A DNA stretch of 64,000 nt, from positions 1,065,827 through 1,129,826 of the forward strand of contig VFFE01007601.1 of NCBI GenBank assembly GCA_008921705.1, read 5' to 3'. The DNA is from Burhinus oedicnemus. Its lineage: Eukaryota; Chordata; Aves; Charadriiformes; Burhinidae. Position 1 is the stretch's first letter. Each line of letters begins with the position of its first letter. The position numbers and the translations under genes are program-made. Positions 26,201-39,300 of this stretch are shown here, piece after piece. Under the pieces are notes generated by a model that did not search any database, was not told where the DNA came from, and saw only the letters and a program-made list of their open reading frames with translations.

Positions 26201-26446
26201 ACATTCAGCCTAATTCTGCAGAATTATTAAAGGGATGATAGCAAGGGGAGAGGAGATATTTTACTGCTTTTATTCCATTTTTAGGATGGAGGTCAGGTGT
26301 TGTATGAACATGTTCAGGTGACATTGGGCATCTTATATTTAAGGCAGGGAGCAAAATTTGTCTGTCTAACAGTGTTAGTCTGAGCTTTGGAGCTCTCCTG
26401 TTACTTCCCTAAACAGGATCTAAAGAAGCTCATTCATCATTAAACA

Positions 26447-26660
26447 TTAGGATGAAGTTCTTTACAATGAGGGTGGTGAAACACTGGAACAGGTTGCCCA
26501 GAGAAGTGGTAGAGGCCCCATCCCTGGAGACATTCAAGGCCGGGCTTGATGAGGCTCTGAGCAACCTGATCTATTAAAGATGTTCCTGCTTACTGCAGGA
26601 GGGTTGGACTAGATGACTTTTAAAGGTCCCTTCCAACCCAACACATTCTATGATTCTGTG
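26447..26660 (+). mobile_element. CR1 LINE, 5'-truncated 3' tail
   Basis: About 214 bp of CR1 3' end in the plus orientation. Recognisable blocks in order are ACACTGGAACAGGTTGCCCA (26483-26502), CCCTGGAGACATTCAAG, GGGTTGGACTAGATGACTTT, AGGTCCCTTCCAACCCAACA and the terminal ATTCTATGATTCTGTG. Only untranslated 3' sequence and the extreme end are present, so it cannot encode reverse transcriptase. CR1 is the dominant LINE of birds, and this copy is a main clue to the host. Confidence 0.93.
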
Positions 26661-29511
26661 AAACCAACACAGTCTGTATTAAAGGGAAGAGGGATTGTAA
26701 CTGGGGAATCTTTGGAAAATGGGATTATTATGCGTTACTCTGAGCTGGTGGTCACCTCTCAGCCCTTCACCCCTCCTTTCCACATGCTGTTCAGCCCCTA
26801 ATGCTGGTGGGGATGGGCAAGGCAAATTGCTGCTGGTTTGTGGGGAAAACGCACCATGCAGGAGCTGGGTCAGGCGGACAGTCGGGAGCTGAGCACATTG
26901 CAACAACGTGGTGTCCCTCTTCCTTACACACATCACCAAAGTTTTTTGTTTAAACAGGTCAGATATAGCTACTTATAGTGTGTCCACACATTCAGCAAGA
27001 GCATCTTGCTGACCATTCCCAACGCTGTCAAGTTCACCACTAACTGGCATGATCTTTCTTTATCCCATTAAAAAGGAAAATGTTATCTCGTTTTATAAGC
27101 TGGAGGTTTTGTAAATCTTTCTTCCCCTCTTGTCTTAAAACTAAATAATAAGACATCGTTTTACTGGAGAGATTGTAATATTTCTCCATATTTTATAATG
27201 CACTAAAAACACAAAAATGACTGATATAAAAATATTAGAAAAGCCTATTTTGTGATTATAATTGCAGTCCTTTCTGACACAGGAAAGTGTGTCAGCTACT
27301 TCTTTTAATTGTGCTTTTTTATGACTTTGAATTTGCATTTTTATTTATTTTCCATTTTCTTGTAATTCCCATTTACAAACACAAAATTAACACTCTTCAT
27401 CCCTGCTGAGCTTACTGCTGTTGATTTTTTCCTTCGAGTTTTCTAATTTTGCAAACATTGACCCGGGTTTTTTTGCCCAGTAAGTTTCTACAGGTGTCCA
27501 TGCCTGATCAGAGAAATTATTGCCCATAAGTGCTTAATTCCAGAGTCCACAGATATCATTTGAGACAGACAGGAATCTTTTGACCTCTGAATCAAACTGT
27601 AAAGAGTTTGCCATGGCATTTAACAGTCAGGCTCTTGGGTATTGCCTTGTCACAGCTGCGTGCAAGGTTGAAGATGCCTCCTGCTTTGCTGGAGAGCTGG
27701 TGGCTGCGTGGGCGTCCACCTGCCTTTTGGGGCCATTGGAAGCAGTGGGTGCATGAGACTGCAGTGCACGGCAAAGCCTTGGGAGTGGGATGTCGAGGGA
27801 ATACCCCCCACTGCCTTCCTGCCCGCTGTGGCGCTGGTGGTGCCTCTCGGGGGACTGTGAGCATGTAGCTAGGAACTGGAGATGGCACTGAGGATGTGGC
27901 AGCCCCAGGGGGCTGGGCCACCATGCAAACCCTGCTGGGGTTGGGTTTCTGGGGGCAGCCTGACCACGTGAGACCACTTGTCACATCATGGTTAAGTGTC
28001 TTCTTTCAGACGCTCTGCAACAATCCCTTTTGAGTAGAGGGTGGAAATTTGCCTTTGCTGTTGACCCATCCTTGCCAATCAGTGTGCCCAGGCTTGGTTG
28101 GAAGGGTACACAGAAAGTGGCACCCTCTGCGACCTAGATGGGTGCTCTACAAGTGGGGAGCAGAGCAAGGGGACGGAGCGGTCTGGACAAGCCTGAAGGT
28201 GCTGGTGCACACAGCCAGGGCCTGGGTGTGCAGCTCTGTGGTGCTTACCCAAGGAGCAGCTCCTCCCCAAGCTGCTGCCCTTTGGCTTGTTCCCTCCTTG
28301 CAGGAAGCTAAGGAGAAGGCCTGGGGCTCTCCTATTCCATTCCCGTAGGCCTGTTCCCATTTCAGGGGGTGGGTTTCAGGGCTCCGCTCTGTAAAGGCAC
28401 TGCCCTGCAGCTTGAGCATGCTGCGCTGGGGAGCCCCTGCCCCTTGGTGAGGATGACTGTGCAAAAATGGGCCAAAAGTACTCACAGCAGGAATGGAGGA
28501 AGGTGGGGAGACGGAGGGAGTGAGAAAGAGAGAGAGAGAGGGACCTACACACCCCTCTATGCCCCACAGGACAATGCCCTCTTCACCTGCAGTTGTGCAG
28601 CTCAGATGAGAGACCCCGTGAGCTGTGGCAGTGGGGGGTTCAGTGCCGCACAAGGGTTCGCTCAGCACCTTGTGTTGGGCATCGCGATCTCCATGCTGGA
28701 TGGGGAGGACCTCGAGTCCTGCCTCAGTGGCTGCAGTGGCGGAGGCAGGATTTCCCTCTGTGCTGAAGGAAATGGAGACAGTTCCCAGCCACTCTAAAAC
28801 CTCAGTGCTGGTGGCCTGTGTCCTGCAGAAAGGTCAAAAGAGCTGCAAGACCACCTGGATCTTTGGGGAGGTACCAGGGCAGGAATCATATTCCACTGAC
28901 AGTTTAGAAATGGGCTGAATATTTTTCTCCGGTCAGGTCAGCTTCGAGAATATGCTGAAGGTATGGGAATCGAAATGGAGATTATAGCTAATCATTTTAA
29001 GCTTTAGGATGTACGAACTAAACCTATGCTGGCCAGGCCTGAATAGCCTGGTCTGAGTGAACAGGACAACCGCATGGGCTCTGCCATGTGATAAGACTTT
29101 CTTGGGAGGTCAAAAATGCTCAGCAGCTCAACAGAGGAGAGAGATGTTTTCAGGGGCTCTGCCCTTGGAGATATTTTGCCCAGACTGACAGTGATGAGCT
29201 ACCAGGTGGCTCTCAGGTGGCCCAAATGAAGTAGCTCAGTGGTCCTTGCTGGACAGGTGTCCGGCCAGTGGTGAGACCATTCATGTGATCTCTGCAAAGA
29301 GACCGCGTGGAGAGAGACGTGGACTCCTGATGCAGGCTTCGGGCCTCGACATGCAAGAACAAGTGCAAGGGTTGTTTGTGCAGCTGTTGTCCAAATGGGT
29401 GAATGTCAACTGTCCCTGCAGGGCATATTAGTCTGGTACTTGCCCAATGTATTAGAAGGGAGATTTGTTTTTTACTGGTGTAATTTGCCCTTGCAGAATA
29501 AACCTGCTGAC

Positions 29512-29528
29512 TTTTTTTTTTTTTTTTT
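29512..29528. repeat. T17 homopolymer
   Basis: Seventeen consecutive T after CTGAC. No adjacent SINE or LINE body is recognisable, so it is listed as a simple homopolymer. Confidence 0.9.
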
Positions 29529-32500
29529 CCTCTTTCATGATAAGCACAAGAGCCTGTGGTGGTCACAACATCACTTCAGCAACATCCTGACTCAAGTAGC
29601 TTGTTGCGTTGTTTGTAAAAGTCCAATTTTCTTTTTGAGGAAAATCAATACAGCTCATTATTTAGCTGAGAAAAGATCCCTGTGTCAAGCAGCTAGTCAT
29701 TCCACTGGAAGGCAGCCCCTGAGCAGGCTCAGCCACTTTTCATAAGCTGGACAACAGACTGATAGCCTTTGTCTTAAATTATCCCTTCTGAACTAAAACT
29801 GTCCCACTGAGAAGAGCGATCAGCTTCCCGCAGACCACCAAAGAGCTGCTCAACAAGTGAACATCACCAGCCTTGGGCAAAATATGTACTGGAAAAAAAA
29901 AAAAAACATGACAAAAGACACTTTTTTTACAGCTGCTGTAATGACTGTAAGTTCTCATGCTGCTTCTACATCATATCCCTTCTTCTGGGCCCTGGCTACA
30001 TCATTAAGATTTGTGGTTTCAGTGCTAATATGCGAGATTTAGTACTATAAGGCTGATTGATAGCCAAATATTCTTTGTCTAAGCTTGTCTCGAGTGGTAA
30101 GCAGGAGCTCAGGTGCTTAGCCCAAACTATGATGAGTTTAAGACCTTTATGCGAGTGCACAAGATGTTTTAAAGCAGCTTTGGAAGCTGAGAGGGGTTGA
30201 GGAGTTGAGGCTGTTGGGTAGACAGTGCCTTTGCCTACTCTGTGTGTGTGTGTACAGCCTTGGGGACAGCACTATTGGTCACTGTGTTTATGCAGAACCT
30301 GGCTTGGGGACATTCTCACATGCCTTCCCCAGTAAATACATACTTTGAGTACTCACGAACATATAGCTAGTGAAAATTGCTGCTTGCTGCTGTCCAGCTT
30401 CAGGATCCCTTGTCAGAAGTCTGCTAGTTTAGAAAGTTAGAGGCAAAATTGCTCCTGTATGAAATGGAGAATGGGGAAAAAATGCACATCGTGGCTGCTG
30501 GGGGATAGGATTGGAGAATAAATAGCCATCTTTCTTTTTCATTTTTTGCTTTGAGATCTGAATAAAGCTAATGGAAATTTAGCAGACATTTCACTGTGGT
30601 AAATTAAGAGACAAGGTCAGTGAGATAAGAGGGCCAGTGCATGGAGAATTACTGAGAAGGTTATCTAGGGGTTAGGGTACATGCTCAGCTAACCAGGAAG
30701 AGCTATAAAGAAGGATGCAAAGCTGATAAATTCTGTTAAATTCTCTGTCTTGACTGTTCACAGGCGGCTCCAAAACCAGAGCAGATAACAGAAGGAATAG
30801 TGAGGTGTATTTTAAGAGAGCCATCAGCCAAGAAATCTGTCTTCTTTCTCCAGATCATTCCTTCAGCCCTTTGTGGTGGTCACTCTCGAGAGCAGATTTT
30901 GGATGCAGGGAGTGCTGATGACTTGGCCCTCCACGCCCTGTCTCTTCTCCATAAGGCGGTAAGGGGTTGCTTCCCCTCTTGCACCCCGGGATGAGCAGGG
31001 TGCTCAGGGCCGGTGGGATGTGTCCTGGCAGCAGGGAGCGGGGTAATGGTTACAACAGCATTTTGCAGTGCGCCAGTCTCAAGACCAGCTCCTGTCTACG
31101 CACATGCAGCACCGGGTCTGGAAAACCACAAATGAAAGTGATTTACATCCTTGTCACCGCATGCTGTCCATAAAACCTCTTTTGTTTTGAAGTCCATCAC
31201 TGGTCTGTTTCCGGTTTTTCTCTGTACTGAGACCTTGATCTCATGGGCTGTCTTTAAGAACTAATTCCAGATTGTAGATAATTTCAGGTTGTGGAGACTG
31301 TGAAGAGACAACATTGCTTGTATTACCAGACTCTTCTGGTGTTTGATGATGGCTATGATTACGGTGCATATAACATTATTATTTGACTGCAATTACAATA
31401 GCATGAGTTATACCTGACTAGCTGATTAATCATCTGGAACAATGAGTAAATGTCCCCCTCTTTTACGATAATTAATATGTAGAGCTGGATCACAGTTGGC
31501 TGAGTGAGTGTGGAAGTGATCAAGGCAAACAGAGAGGTGTTTGGCAGCTTTAGGCTGCAGGAAGGATAAACATGTGGAGCTCTTGGGGCAATTATTCCCT
31601 CTCTGATATGAGCTCTGGCTTGAGCCAGCTCTGATCCACCTCAGGGAGCTGCATTTCAGTGGTAGGTGGCCAAACCGCTAAAGACAAGTTGGTCCAGTCA
31701 GTTATAAGGAGATGTTTTGGTGTGTAGGGATGCTCAGTAAGGCCTTGTCCTCCTTTTCTCTCGTTAGGTTCCTCCTAGCTGCTGCCTCTGGCTTTCTCCC
31801 ATCACAACAAATGTATGGCCCATTTTTTTGGGTCCAGACACCAGAAGTAGGAGGCAGTGGAGGCTGGGTGGATTTACTGGGATTTGGTGTGCTTTCTTGG
31901 AGGATTTGCACGGGATGGGTATGCCTTGAGTATGTATATGCCCTTAGTATAGCGGGCATCATTGTTTCTAGGCTACCTCTTGTTTTTCTGTTTGACCTTG
32001 GTCCAGAGCCTCTGTTTACCTTCACGCCTTTTCCTTTCAAACACTATAAACTTTCTTGAGCAGTAACTGTCTCTTCCCATGTGTGTGCACATTACTTACA
32101 GCAGTCATAACAAAAACCCATGCTGTGCTGTTTAAAAGGTCTGGCTTTGAGGATGGAGCCATTTAAGATTGTGGAATGTAAAGCTCTTTCCTCCTTGCAG
32201 TGGTTAACCAGAGAGCCCTGTGCCAGTATGTCTATAGCTACCCAGGAGTGAAGGGAGGCGAGAAATTCATTAGTACAATTGGATTAAATACCTGCTGTGC
32301 TGGGGACCTGCCATGATGGCTTAGTGCCACTGTTGTCTCCAAGCAGGTGGAGTGGCTTTCTGGTTCTCCCTGAAATCTGGGTCACATACCAGGCAACAGC
32401 AGTACAGGTTGTCTGAAAGTACCTCATGGTTTTGCTAGTGGGAATTTACAATTCAAATCAAGAGAAGTTGCAGCCTCTCTCTCCCTCATACGGTGATTTT

Positions 32501-35500
32501 CTTTACTCTCCCGATACAGCAAAGATCAAGATGAAATATTAAATGTCCTCCACAATGTAATTATATCTGGCTGGTTGCAATCAATTCCCTCTGCCTCATG
32601 TAGTTCACTATTGCTTCTCCCTTTCCCTCCCTTCCTGTAAAAGACATGGAGCTGATTCTCATCTCCCCCCTTGGGCTGGAAAGGAGACACTGCCAGCTCC
32701 CGCATGGACCCACCAGCTTAACAGGAACAATTTATGGAAATGAATTCTCATCGAAAGCTCCAAGCAGTGCAAAGTTTGTTGCAGAGAGACTGGACTGTAG
32801 TTTTCATAAAGCCCAAAGCAATGTTTCATCTATTAGGCTGCAATTAAACAATGGTTTCCAAAGCTCAGTCTATTCCAGGCAAGTGCCTCTTTAAGAGTAC
32901 GGTATATTTAAAAATAGCCTTTTCTCTTTTCCTGAGCATAGGTTTGGAAAGGCTTTATGAGGCAAGAAAGCCTCATTTGAACTTCTCCCTCGCCCAGTGA
33001 AGAGATCATTGTTATTAATATACTTATTAGCTTTTTCATTCTCTGCCTCTAAACATGTCAAACAATATCCAAGACAAATCCCTATTATCAGGTGCACAGG
33101 CTGGTATTATCATTAGCAGGTCTCTCCGGGAAATCAAGGTCATTACTCGAGACACCAGTGATCAAGCATTAGAGTCTGCCACTCCTATTCAAGAGAACCG
33201 GCCCTGGTCGTGCTGGTGTGGCCGGGGACAGGCATGCAGTCCCCGGAGCTGCCCCTGCACCTCCACTGCTGTTAGTGGGGAGGGGGAATCCTGAGCATAG
33301 GCAGGGCTGATCACCTGCTTATGGCCAGACACACACTTCTGTGTTTTGCTGCATCAAGTCCTCATTGCTATTGAGTAGTGGATTCACAGAAAAATCCAGG
33401 GGCTGTTTTTTGAAAGACTCTTCTTGGTGCTTCTTGAGTGAAAATGCAATCTGGGGGCTAATCCTAAGAGACCGGGTTTTTGCATTCACCACCAACCCAA
33501 AATATTTAAGCTTCACTTTGCAGCACTTTATTTATAAGCACCTCATTGCCTAAGCGTTATTTAGAGTTCATTTAATATATGTGTAGAGTCAGGCACCCAG
33601 TCTTGGGAAACTCCCCAGGAAATTGCCCAGGCTATTGTAAACACGACAAAGGGGAAGTATAGAAACCATCTGCCTTCTCTAGTTTGGGAACTCTTCTTCA
33701 TTGGTTTCAGAGCTTTGAACCTTCTTCTAGTGTAGGATACAGGATTTTTCTTCCCAAGCGACAGTATAATCAGTGCCTCCATTTGCACCCAGCAGCTCAT
33801 CATAAAAAGAGAGACCAAATTTTGATTTCCACCTCTGCCCAAGAAGAGTTGAGCTCCCAAACCTCAGTTTGCACAGAATAGTTAAAGGTGCTGGAGACAA
33901 GAAGACTGAATGGAAACACAGCCCTGCAGCTTAGTGGACACTGCAGGACAAGGAGGAGAGGACGGATACTGATGCCTGCTGCAATGGATGTTAAACCACT
34001 TGATAAAATCAGTGAATGAGCAGCTCTGGACCTCTTCTGCCAAAGACATGGTTTAACCCTGCAGGATACAGATGTGTTCCCATCCGTGTCAGTGTAACTC
34101 TGGCTACATTAAGCTTAGCATTTCATCACCATGGCCTGAACCTGAGATCATTCCCCTGCGAGCAGAGAGTGTTTGCATCCCATCAGGCAGGAGTGGGAGA
34201 AAACCTGGAGCACAGCAGGAGTGAGGCACCAAACAGCCTCCCAGCCCAGAGCTCTCTCTTTCAGTGCCTCTGTCCAGGAGACCTTCTGCCTCTCCTGTGA
34301 TACACATGAATTAAGACTACAACACATTTCTTCGAGAATTGATCAGACCTTTTGCTATGCGTAAGTCTTTGCCTTATCTGTTGGAGCCTTACAGGTTGCT
34401 ATGTTTATGGCTGCTCCCACTGCTAGTGTGGCTTTGTTTATGATACAGAAGAAAACATGTCATTTTTTATTTTCTGATTGCTAGTATTGCTTCTCCTGTT
34501 TTACATTTTTTCCACATCCATCTAGAAGACCGGAGATAACTCAGATAGAAAGCAGTCAATTATGTGGTGCCTGGGATACTAGAAGTCTGGACTTTATGAC
34601 CCAGGAAGTTTCTCTCTGCACCATGCTCCCAATTTGTTGGATTTTTTTTCTTCTTTAATACCAACAAATAAAATAACATATCCTGGATACTCTGCAGTCA
34701 ACAGCACTCACTTTATTGGCAGTAACTGACTTGGAAGCTACTATATCTCCATGACTTCTCAGTTTTATTTTTATATATATACATATTCTTTTTCCACCAG
34801 CTAGGAATATTTTTTTTTGGTGTTTGTTAGAAATTGAAAGCTTGCTGACACTAAATTTTTGGACAACTTCTGAAATGAACCCAAGCTAGGAATTTTCAAT
34901 TGTTTTCCATTTGCAAAGAGCATGATGGTATTTTCCAAAGATTTCCTTCCCAATCTCATTTCATCCTGGATTGGAATGCTACCACTGATATGGACAGGAG
35001 AAGAATTGGGTCAGTGCTGAGTCCTTGGGAACTCTCTGCCGGTGACTGCTAGGAATGTCAAACTAGTGATGCAATAGATTAAATTTACCAATGACGTATT
35101 GCTGTTGTCTTCAGGGAGGTCTACACCTTGGACAGATATCTCCTGTTAGTGTGACTGCAATGCTCAAGTCTTCCCTTTGGAACAGCTTTCTGCCTAAAGT
35201 GGCAAGCAGCCAAGCAATAATGACTGTGCTTAGGAGACTTTCAAATGTTTATTAGTTTTCTGGGTTTTTTAAAAAAAAAAAAGATGAAGAGAAGCTTATA
35301 AATTTCAGTATTAGAATCTATTGAGAAGCAGAAGGCTTGCAGTAAAATCACTGTCCTTTTTGATTATGTCATAGGACACTAGGTGTGGGGACTTTGTAGG
35401 TGGGAGAATGCGCCTCATTGGAAAGTACTGGAAAACTGTTCTTCTGTTGAAGTTTTGTTTCCAGACAGTGAAATCCTATTGAAATACCCTGTATATCATG

Positions 35501-35501
35501 C

Positions 35502-35603
35502 AGTATAAGACATTGTATATAAAGTATAAGACATTGTATATAAAGTATATAAATATAAATATAAAATATAAGATATTGTATATAAAGTATAAGACATATT
35601 GTA
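35502..35603. repeat. AT-rich tandem array, about 21-bp unit
   Basis: Two perfect 21-bp units (35502-35522, 35523-35543; AGTATAAGACATTGTATATA plus A) are followed by diverged TATAAATATAAATATAAAATATAAG and another GATATTGTATATAAAGTATAAGACATATTG copy. Very AT-rich and likely to be variable in copy number. Confidence 0.85.
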
Positions 35604-36348
35604 CAATTTCAGTACCAGACAAGATTATACACAAATATTCTTCACTCTTTTATAGTTGAGAGAGGATTGTTTATTCCTTGCTGTTCATAATATTTAACCT
35701 GTCAGAGGGCTCATTTTGAGCTTCCTTGCCTGTGTTGAATTGCCCATATATCTCTGCCCAAGCCTGGCATTGCTGGCAGGGTTGGGGTCCAGTCTTGGAC
35801 CTTCTTTCTGGGAGCAGTCGGCAGTCACCCTTCCTAGGGGACACTTTCGGAGTACTAGTTGAGAGAGAGCTGGTCTGCAGATGTAAGCCTGCAGGCTCTA
35901 GGGCTGTTACCCAGCAGACTTCACCAGAAGGAAAAATTACTTAAGAAAAAAAATATAAATGATGGCAATACAGGACCCAGCAGGAGAAGTAGCCTTAAGT
36001 ACCTTAAATTAAGGGAACTGAAAGTCCTCTCACTGCACCATGACATGTTAAGCAGAGTCATTGTAATTAATCTTGTTTTAATATATCATAGTAGTCAAAG
36101 AAAGTACAACACAACCCATACTTCTCTTGCTGACATGTATCCAGGAGACAGAGTGGATTGAAAGTAAGGTGATCTTTGTAATCTGGTAGAAACGAAATCC
36201 TGAAGGCAGGAATTGATCAATATGGAGAGTGGCAGGTAAAAGTAGTACAAATACCTGCTCTAAAAGCATTGGATACAGGAATTCCCACAGGCACCAGGAA
36301 GCTGTTAGCTAATCAGACAGCAATGCACCATATGCTTCACTCTCTAGT

Positions 36349-36395
36349 AAAAAAAGAAAAGAAAAAAAAAAAAAAAGAGCAAGAAAGAGAGAAAA
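36349..36395. repeat. A/G-rich low-complexity tract
   Basis: Nearly pure purine on the plus strand, including a run of 14 A at 36362-36375 or thereabouts, then GAGCAAGAAAGAGAGAAAA. Simple-sequence DNA with no mobile element recognised next to it. Confidence 0.85.
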
Positions 36396-39300
36396 TCTCT
36401 AAGCATACAGTCAGCAAGTGACAAATGTGTATGCTGGGACTCTCTGGAAGAGGGGGAAAGCCACGGCCAAGGCTGTGACTCACTCCCGAATGAGCAGGGC
36501 TAACGGCACCGAGGAAGCTGCTGGCTGGGTTTCACGGTGCAACTGGCCATGTGGCCGTGGCATCCACCCTGGGCCAGCCTGGTGCTGCTGGAGAGCCTGC
36601 TCGGCAGTGCGAGTGTGTTGAGCAGGTTTTGAAGAGCCAGCCTCCTCTCCTATGTGCAGCTCTCTCCCACTGTCAGTAAGTATGGGACAGCGTCTGCAGA
36701 GGACTCTGCCAGCCCATCTCCTTGGCAGGCAGGAGACTGGGTTCAGCACGATCCTGACAGGTGCTGAGCAGGTCCCAGAGAAGCCAGGTGTCCTCTGCAA
36801 AGGCTGGAGGAGCTCCATGTCCAGCAGACTTGGCTGTAACCAAAGCGGCAGGAAATGGCGATAACTTGTACTTCAGCTAGAGGCAACCCACCAGTGTTAA
36901 ACAGACTTCTGAGAGAAGCCACATGCAATCCGCAGGGGTTGCTGGTCCTGTAGGAACCAAGAACTCCTGTACATACCTTTGATCACCACTTTTCACACAC
37001 ATATATAGATAACCAATATATTGTACAGATTATGTTATACTCCTGTATAGAAACTGTTTTGTATAGAGCATAGATTATACTTTATTCTGGCTGTATTATA
37101 AATTATGTTTTCTACAGATGTAGATACAGATCAAGAATTGTATGGAAGTGCTGAAGTACAATCCCTGTCTCACCAGGTTTATGGGCTAAGGGTACCATAA
37201 GATAAGGTAAGATCATCTCCTTGCTGATTACTTCTCACTAAGCTTCTTTCCTCTTCAAGCCAGTCTTTAAGATCCTGACATTTATCTGTGCAAGCGCTGG
37301 CACCTATAGGACCCTCTCTATGCTGATTCAACTCACTAATCTGGCAGAAAAGTTACCATAGCAGAAAAAAAGTGGTTTATTTTATGCTGAGTTACTGAGT
37401 TGAACTCACCTCTGGTTTTGTTTGCATAGGCAAGCTGGAAATCTTCTTCAAAATGGAGTGGGGCTAGTTTTCATCTCCAATTTTAGCTCATCTCCTGCGT
37501 CATTCTCTTCTAGATTTCCTTTTGGCACAGGTGGGTAACTTGCAAAATGGACCTTATGCCTTTTGCCTCCTCTGCCTTGAAACATTTTGTTGTCACTGCA
37601 GGTGGAGCCAGGACTGAACATCTCCTCCCCAGTGCCATGTGGAGCTGGACTACAGAGATGCAGGCTGCTTGGAAAGTGGATGAAATGCACAGCACAGTAA
37701 GTGTTGGGAAGGGCAAAACAGTAGTTAAATAACAAAATATGGTTTTTTGTGCATCTGATAGCAGGGGACTGACTGCCTGTCAGGCTGGGCACCAGTGGGT
37801 TATTTGTTTTCCCTTAGATTTGTATCTCTATCTCTCAGAGCTGATTTGTTAATTTTTTTCTTTAAGCAATTATTGGTCAATACATGGTGTTTTAATTATG
37901 CCTCTTGCATGAGTGCCTGGTCTGGTCTAGTAGTGCAGGGAAAAGCCTTCCCTGTAGGGCAGATCCTCTGCTCCATCCTGCAGGCTGCCCCAGCCTTGCT
38001 GCAGGGCTTAGTCCCTGCGGAGGGGTCAGGGCTTGGCGCGCTCGAGCCGGACTCCAGAAAGGAAACGGCTCTGTCGGTGCTCAGCTACGGTTGCTGCTCT
38101 CAGGAGTGTCTTCAGAGCACGACAGAAGGGACCGGGGCCTGATGCTAGAATGATGCCTGACTTCTGGGCTGTGGAAATGTTCCTGATGGAGGTTGCTATC
38201 TCTTTGTTCAGTCCTCAGCTGTTCCTCTTCTCTGCTACCAAACCGTTTTTTTCCTTCTGCCCAAAGCCCCTCTGAAAAACCTCCCAGCATTTTATGTCCC
38301 TTTTCCCATATTCAGCCTCCATCTCTCTGCAGAGATGCCTGGAGTAAACTGCTGCTCTTGGACTTCAGCCCATGAACCCACCTACGATCTGACTCAAGTG
38401 CTATTGTTAAAGGCTAAGTATGTTCCATTGTCTTGAATTATATCTATATTGCACGATCTAGTGGAAAACTATCAAACTAACTGTAAATTAATTTAGTTAG
38501 CACAGTAAGCAGTTTAGCCAAGCTACCATGGGGCTACTTTACCCCCTGTAGAAGAAGATCAGCAGAGACAAATCTTAATCTGGTGAGTGCAATTAAGATG
38601 TTCATCCAAAACTCAAGATGAGTTACACTTTCCAGAAGAAACCAAAAAAACCCAGCCTGGTCTATAGAGCAAGGAAAAAAAGAAAAGGGTGAAGAGAAGA
38701 CTCTTGATTTGTAGTTTTGATTTTATTAATCCCAGTGCTAAAAGGATACTTTCCATCTGTGTTCAATCAGCAGGTGCTATTCACTGTGGGCACACAGGTG
38801 TTATAGTCAGAGCCATCGGCAGTGAATGTGTCCAGTCTGCTAGTGGAAATAGGAATCTCACTTTTAGAGGAGGGGACACCTGAAGCAGCTTTACCAAAGG
38901 AAAGGCGCATGTCTGTGAGAAGCACCGAGCTGGACAGGAGTCAGTGTACGACCAGATCGTGGGAGGAGCTGGATGTGATCATGGCTGCAAAAGCAAGCAA
39001 CTTCTGTTCAACAGCCCGAGAGGTACTTGGGGTGAAGGATAACTGAGCGGTCAGGTGTTCCCTGCAGTGAAGGCTCTGATCTCTTCCTATCCCATTTTAT
39101 TAGTATTCCCCATGGTTCCTCCATCCGTCATAGTCTGCATTAGACATGGAGGGATGGAATCACCCTCATCATTTCTCCTCCCAGTCTAAGTGGGAACTGT
39201 TTGTGCTTTGTTTGATTAAAACATGCTGTGGTTTTTTTCAGGACTTACTAATACCAGGATTAATCTGAAGCTACTGTACAAAGCGTGCATTCTGACACCC

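Larger units (their letters stand above)
11641..26446. other. Intergenic DNA downstream of ADRA2A
   Basis: No recognisable exon, RNA gene or intact mobile element. Open frames here are short (at most about 206 codons at 13857-14477), overlap each other on both strands and resemble no family I know. The stretch 12.0-14.3 kb is moderately GC-rich. A 75-bp AT-rich patch at 17730-17810 repeats TTAAATAT-type motifs. Consensus octamers ATGCAAAT occur at 13498-13505 and 22032-22039. Three degraded repeat fragments are listed separately. Confidence 0.6.
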